Of a stretch of 64,000 nt of DNA, positions 60,600-64,000 are shown in pieces. Source of the DNA: Rutpela maculata. Lineage: Eukaryota > Arthropoda > Insecta > Coleoptera > Cerambycidae. A program made the translations under genes and the position numbers. Every line of letters begins with the position of its first letter. Position 1 is the stretch's first letter. Below the pieces are notes generated by a model, which saw only the letters and a program-made list of their open reading frames with translations, did no database searches and was not told the DNA's origin. The stretch spans positions 6,813,208 to 6,877,207 of the forward strand of contig OW386286.2 in NCBI GenBank assembly GCA_936432065.2. Direction: 5' to 3'.

Positions 60600-60882
60600 A
60601 AAATTGTAGGAACAGCAGCATCTTCACAAAGTTTATGGATTTTTCGAGGAAGTGTTAGAAGAGTTCCATCATCTCTTTTGACAGAATCTTCAGTAATTAA
60701 AAATTGCTTACTAAAATGATTAACACAGATTACTGAATTTTTATTCTGGATAAAATGTTTTCGGTGAATGCTGTGAGACCATTTTTTGTCAGGTTCTTGT
60801 CCGACGGAACGCGAAACACAGTAGTATATCGTTGTTTATTGTAATTTGATTTGAATCCTGGCACACAACATCGACGGGGCAT
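60600..60882 (-). pseudogene. THAP-domain N-terminus of a P-like transposase, broken
   Basis: The ATG at 60882 starts MPRRCCVPGFKSNYNKQ, followed by TTVFRVPSDKNL, then a stop after about 49 codons near 60733. In the other frame NHFSKQFLITEDSVKRDDGT follows (about 60690). This is the pattern of a THAP finger: an N-terminal C-x(2-4)-C pair, an FRxP block, then C-x2-H, here found as 'CVNHF' in a shifted frame. The second Cys of the first pair has become Phe. The domain would bind the element's ends. The rest of the transposase is missing. Confidence 0.7.
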
Positions 60883-62017
60883 TCTTACCTGAGTTTAATT
60901 GACATTCATTAATTAAGGGCACTTTCATAATGTTGACAGTATAAATATACATTAATAAATCAAGATCAAATTTCAATAACTGTTATGATTATTAAGTATT
61001 AGGAGGGTGAATCATTTATTTATAGTATTTCTCTCCATCTATTTGAATTATTACTGTGTTAGGCACATTAAATATTTAAGTAACTCACTTTTCATTCGAC
61101 TCCAATACAAATTGAAACCCAATTAGTTGACACTAATCCATACTCAACTTCATCCTAAACAAATTATACGAAAAAATAAAATAATCTTGCAAAATCGCGC
61201 GAAATCCACCCGCATCCCATTAGCTTTGTAAAACCGAAGGACTCCTTTCGTGACGTCACAGTCGGATTCGAGTGCAACGCGGTGGCCTGATGGAATCATT
61301 TACGTAGGCCACGTTTAACCATACAATTTAATAATGTTATAATTGAGGTTACATCTTGTAAATCAATTAAATATTTGGGAATTGCAATGGATAATCATTT
61401 AAGATGGGATATTCAAATAAATAGCTTTGTAATAAAGTTAAGAAGTCTACTTAGCAAAATTAAATATTTTAAACGTTTTTTTGAAGTATCACATTTAAAA
61501 ACAATGTACTACTGTTTAGCACAACCACATTTAACCTATGGAATAATAGGATGGGGAGGAACTACCAAAACTTACTTAAGAAATTTGGAAACTGTCCAAA
61601 AATGGATCATAAAGATAATTTATTCCAAGTGCTATACTTACCCATCAGATCAGCTATACCAAGAAAGTCAAATCATTTAATCAATATAAAACTAAAATCA
61701 GTAAATGGATTACTGACTTACCTAGGATACAAATTCACCAATTCATTGATATGAAAAACACTTACCATGTACAACAAACTTATTTTATCATTATTTGCAT
61801 CACAAATGCAATTTATAATATTTTGTTAATTATTTACTCATTTCTCTCATGCACTTCCTACATATCGTACATTTTAATTAATTACACGTGTTAGTTTAAA
61901 CATTGTAAGCCCACAAGCAAATTTTATTTTTGTGGGTTACTCTAGTTTACGTGTAACGTTATATAATTTGTCTAAATATTACATTACAATATTACTAAAT
62001 AATACATTTTCATTATG

Positions 62018-62688
62018 ACTTCCACATCCAGTGGAAGTATAGTAACGACAAAAAATTTTTTAAAAATTTTTATTGTTCAAATAGGCTTAAAATGTCATGA
62101 AATGTCGAGATTTTAAGTTTGAGAGAAAAAAAAAATTCTGTCTGTCTGTCGGTCTGTAACTTTTTTTTGTGCGCACGATTACTCTGGAACCGTTTAAGAT
62201 ATTGACTTGAAATTTGGTACACGTATGTATTTTAACGTGATCTGGAACTAGATTATATTTTCATCTTGTTCCATCAAAGGGTTGGGGGTAAATTGGGGTA
62301 AATTTGGGGTAAATAGGTAAATTAAGCAGGTAAGAGTCCAGAAAATTGGTATTTAGTATATTAAAGAGAAGCTAAGGTCTTAAAGAAATTTTTAGCCGCC
62401 CCCCTTACCACCCCCCCCATTATTAAAGAGGATGAAAAAAAAATGTGATTTAGTGTGTGTGTACAAGAACCAGAAACTTCAAAATATTTTTTTACTTCAT
62501 CCACCCCCACTACCACCCCCTAGCACCACCCCCACCCCACTACCGATGTGGGGTATCGTTTTATAGGTTTTTGGGGTAGAGGATTCCAAATATTATATTA
62601 TTATTACCACATACAAAGTTTTTTCGTTGTGAGTGACTTGGATAGAAAATCTGGATGTGGAAGTAGTGATTCCTTGGGCAGCGGTTTT
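62018..62688 (+). mobile_element. HINE-like short element, copy G
   Basis: It has both ends: hairpin ACTTCCACATCCAGTGGAAGT at 62018-62038 and GCAGCGGTTTT at 62688. It lies within the LINE 3' UTR, before the LINE's TTA tail. It has a short GTCT tract near 62137-62156. Confidence 0.86.
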
Positions 62689-63073
62689 TTTTGTTATATT
62701 TTATTGTATTGTATTTTATTTTTTATTATTATTGTATTTCGTTCTATGCAAATAAACTATATTTATTATATTATTATTATTATTATTATTATCTTATTTT
62801 GGGCCAAAAAAGGTAAATACATTGTTTTTTTTTCATTTTTGACCTAGTTCTACAAAAAAGGGGTGTTTTCTACCCCTTCCGATCATTTCCCACTCTAATA
62901 TTTTTTTAGCTTTATTATTAACGTCATTACAAACACATTGCATAAGGTTTCATCAAAATCCATTCATTAGCATTCAAATTAGAGATTTTGGTCATTTTAG
63001 CGCTCGGTTGACTAGACTAATGAATGATTTTAAATATCGGGGAAATTGGTTCTATATACATCCAAGAATGTGT

Positions 63074-63812
63074 AAAACCGCTGCCCAGGGAATCACTACT
63101 TCCACATCCAGATTCTCTATCCAAGTCACTCACAACGAAAAAACTTTGTATGTGAAAATAATTGTTTATGGAACTTTAATAATATAATATTTGAAATCCT
63201 CTACCCCGAAAACCCATAAAACGATACCCCACATCGGTAGTGGGGTGGGGGGTGGTGATAGAGGGGTGATAGTGGGGGGTGGATGAAGTAAAAAAATATT
63301 TTGAGGTTTCTGGTTCCTGTACATACACTAAATCACAATTTTTTTTCATCCCCTTTAATAAGGGGACGGGGGTGGTAATGGGGGTGGCTAATGCCAAAAA
63401 TTTTTTTGAGACCTTAACTTCTCTTGTATATACTAAATACCAATTTTATGGACTCTTACCTGCTTGATTGACCTATTTACCCCAAATTTACCCCAATTTA
63501 CCCCCCAACCCTTCGACGGAACAAGATGAAAATATAATCTAGTTCTAGATCTCGTTAAAGTACATACATACAAGTACATACCAAATTTCATGTCAATATC
63601 TTAAACGGTTCCATAGTAAACGTGCGCACAAAAAAAGTTACAGACAGACAGACCGACAGACCGACAGACAGACAGACCGACAGACAGACAGAAATTTTTT
63701 TTTTCGCTCAAACTTAAAATCTCGACGTTTCATGACGTTTTAAGCCTATTTGGACAATAAAAAATTTTTTAAATTTTTTTGTCGTTACTATACTTCCACT
63801 GGACGTGGAAGT
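63074..63812 (-). mobile_element. HINE-like short element, copy H, with empty-site evidence
   Basis: A full-length minus-strand copy: AAAACCGCTGC at 63074 to the hairpin ending GGAAGT at 63812, with the longest GTCT tract of the set (about 63641-63692 on the plus strand as GACA). It interrupts the right arm of element X in an A run. The left arm (rc of about 57790-57806) gives the uninterrupted sequence GTGTAAAAAAAATCGG. Confidence 0.88.
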
Positions 63813-63877
63813 AAAAATAAGAAAAAGCCGAATGGCATCAACTTTGATTTGAATTTGGTTGTAGCACACCGTGGTAA

Positions 63878-64000
63878 TAATATACGTTCTATTTGAAAAT
63901 CAAAAGTTGGTACCACTTCCACTGAAACTGGAAGTAGAATAATTTAAATGTCAAAAGTACAAACGATGTACCAAGTTCAATAATTAATCTGCTAAAATGA
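63878..64000. other. Right edge of the window
   Basis: It contains ACTTCCACTGAAACTGGAAGT (two pieces around 63918-63937), which resembles the HINE 5' hairpin, but the following sequence does not match the HINE. Otherwise nothing. Confidence 0.3.

Larger units (their letters stand above)
59378..61313 (-). mobile_element. P-element-like transposon, nonautonomous
   Basis: A 1,936-bp element with 35-bp perfect terminal inverted repeats (59378-59412 and 61279-61313; ends CGTGGCCTACGTAAATGATT) and a 7-bp target duplication. On its minus strand a THAP-type zinc-finger start lies at 60882. P superfamily elements carry a THAP transposase and make 7-8-bp duplications. No full transposase is present; much of the interior is AT-rich or occupied by a palindrome (59989-60347). 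Orientation is given by the THAP fragment. Confidence 0.8.
58821..61680 (+). pseudogene. LINE reverse transcriptase, split by a P-like element
   Basis: The first part reads SRSTQDAIANLTSKAYKAVN, then IFVDLAKAF (motif A, about 58920), FRGKALSLMESYLTDRKQCV, and, after one frameshift near 59070, YGVPQGTVLGPILFTIYVND (motif B). FADDTAIF (motif C, about 59191) follows. The frame then stops near 59254. After the 1,936-bp insertion the frame is regained at 61321 and reads KYLGIAMDNHLRWDIQIN, YGIIGWGGTTKTYL and NLETVQKWIIK to a stop at 61680. Joining the two flanks after removing the insertion and one TTTAACC keeps the reading frame. The coding sequence is fairly fresh. Confidence 0.9.
58821..62793 (+). 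mobile_element. LINE inserted in element X; itself host to two insertions
   Basis: It interrupts X between 'TCGAAAAAATT' and 'TATTTTGGGCC'; the copy at 1990-2376 shows the joined sequence. Its own parts are 58821-59377, 61321-62017 and 62689-62793. The 3' end is GCAAATAAACT followed by a TTA tract (about 62764-62793). It was entered by a P-like element (59378-61313) and by HINE G (62018-62688). It is 5' truncated in the RT, so it was dead on arrival. Confidence 0.88.
57738..63873. mobile_element. Chapaev-like palindromic element X, invaded by LINE and HINE
   Basis: The ends are CACGGTGTGCTACAACC (57738) and its mirror (to 63873), with GTAA on both outer sides (57734-57737 and 63874-63877). 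Without the nested LINE (58821-62793) and HINE H (63074-63812) the element is about 1.42 kb, almost wholly palindromic: the left arm 57738 to about 58450 pairs with about 58555-58820 plus 62794-63073 plus 63813-63873. CAC...GTG ends and a 4-bp duplication fit the Chapaev group of the CMC superfamily; I infer a nonautonomous foldback derivative. No coding capacity. A partial copy is at 1990-2376. Confidence 0.7.

Noticed and set aside
63915..63940. Start of a ninth HINE copy
   Set aside because: Only the hairpin-like word is similar; the next 60 bases do not match the HINE.

Overview
The window looks like a piece of a large, AT-rich, transposon-filled animal genome, most likely an insect. The evidence is the mix of elements: Tc1/mariner transposons, a P-like element with a THAP finger, several families of non-LTR retrotransposon, a Penelope-like element, a Gypsy-like LTR element, and a short repeat built like insect HINE/DINE-1 elements with an internal (GTCT)n tract. 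I cannot fix the insect order. I found no convincing host protein-coding exon, rRNA gene or functional tRNA gene in the 64 kb. Almost every recognisable coding stretch belongs to a mobile element, and only one reading frame, the mariner transposase at 20316-21368, looks intact.

Layout. 0-8 kb: a HINE copy at the left edge, a mariner-type relic, a Penelope-like 3' fragment with a GIY-YIG nuclease, two (TA)n arrays and a 661-bp foldback carrying a tRNA-like box. 8-18 kb: decayed LINE fragments on both strands and a tRNA-derived SINE. 19.8-21.9 kb: a complete mariner-like element with about 295-bp inverted repeats and TA target duplications. 23-30 kb: a LINE endonuclease piece, three HINE copies, and a decayed copy of an unclassified transposon ('TE-U') that one HINE has split. 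31.8-36.9 kb: a 5.1-kb LTR element with nearly identical LTRs, a 5-bp target duplication and dead coding content, holding its own nested LINE, SINE, palindrome and 20-bp minisatellite. 37-41 kb: a decayed mariner with long inverted arms, invaded by a hAT-type MITE. 42-48 kb: several palindromes, another HINE and a solo LTR. 48-56 kb: LINE fragments, a 5S-rRNA-like structured segment and a second copy of TE-U. 57.7-63.9 kb: a Chapaev-like palindromic element hit by a LINE and a HINE; the LINE was hit by a P-like element and another HINE; the P-like element holds a further palindrome.

The genes do not form a pathway. The value of the window is stratigraphy: paralogous empty sites and target duplications inside it give exact boundaries for several elements and an order of insertion. 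The strongest results are the HINE boundary evidence (26619-27317 and 63074-63812), the young but coding-dead LTR element (31813-36942), and the multi-level nest at 57738-63873. All coordinates, alignments and translations were made by eye, so element edges may be off by a few bases.
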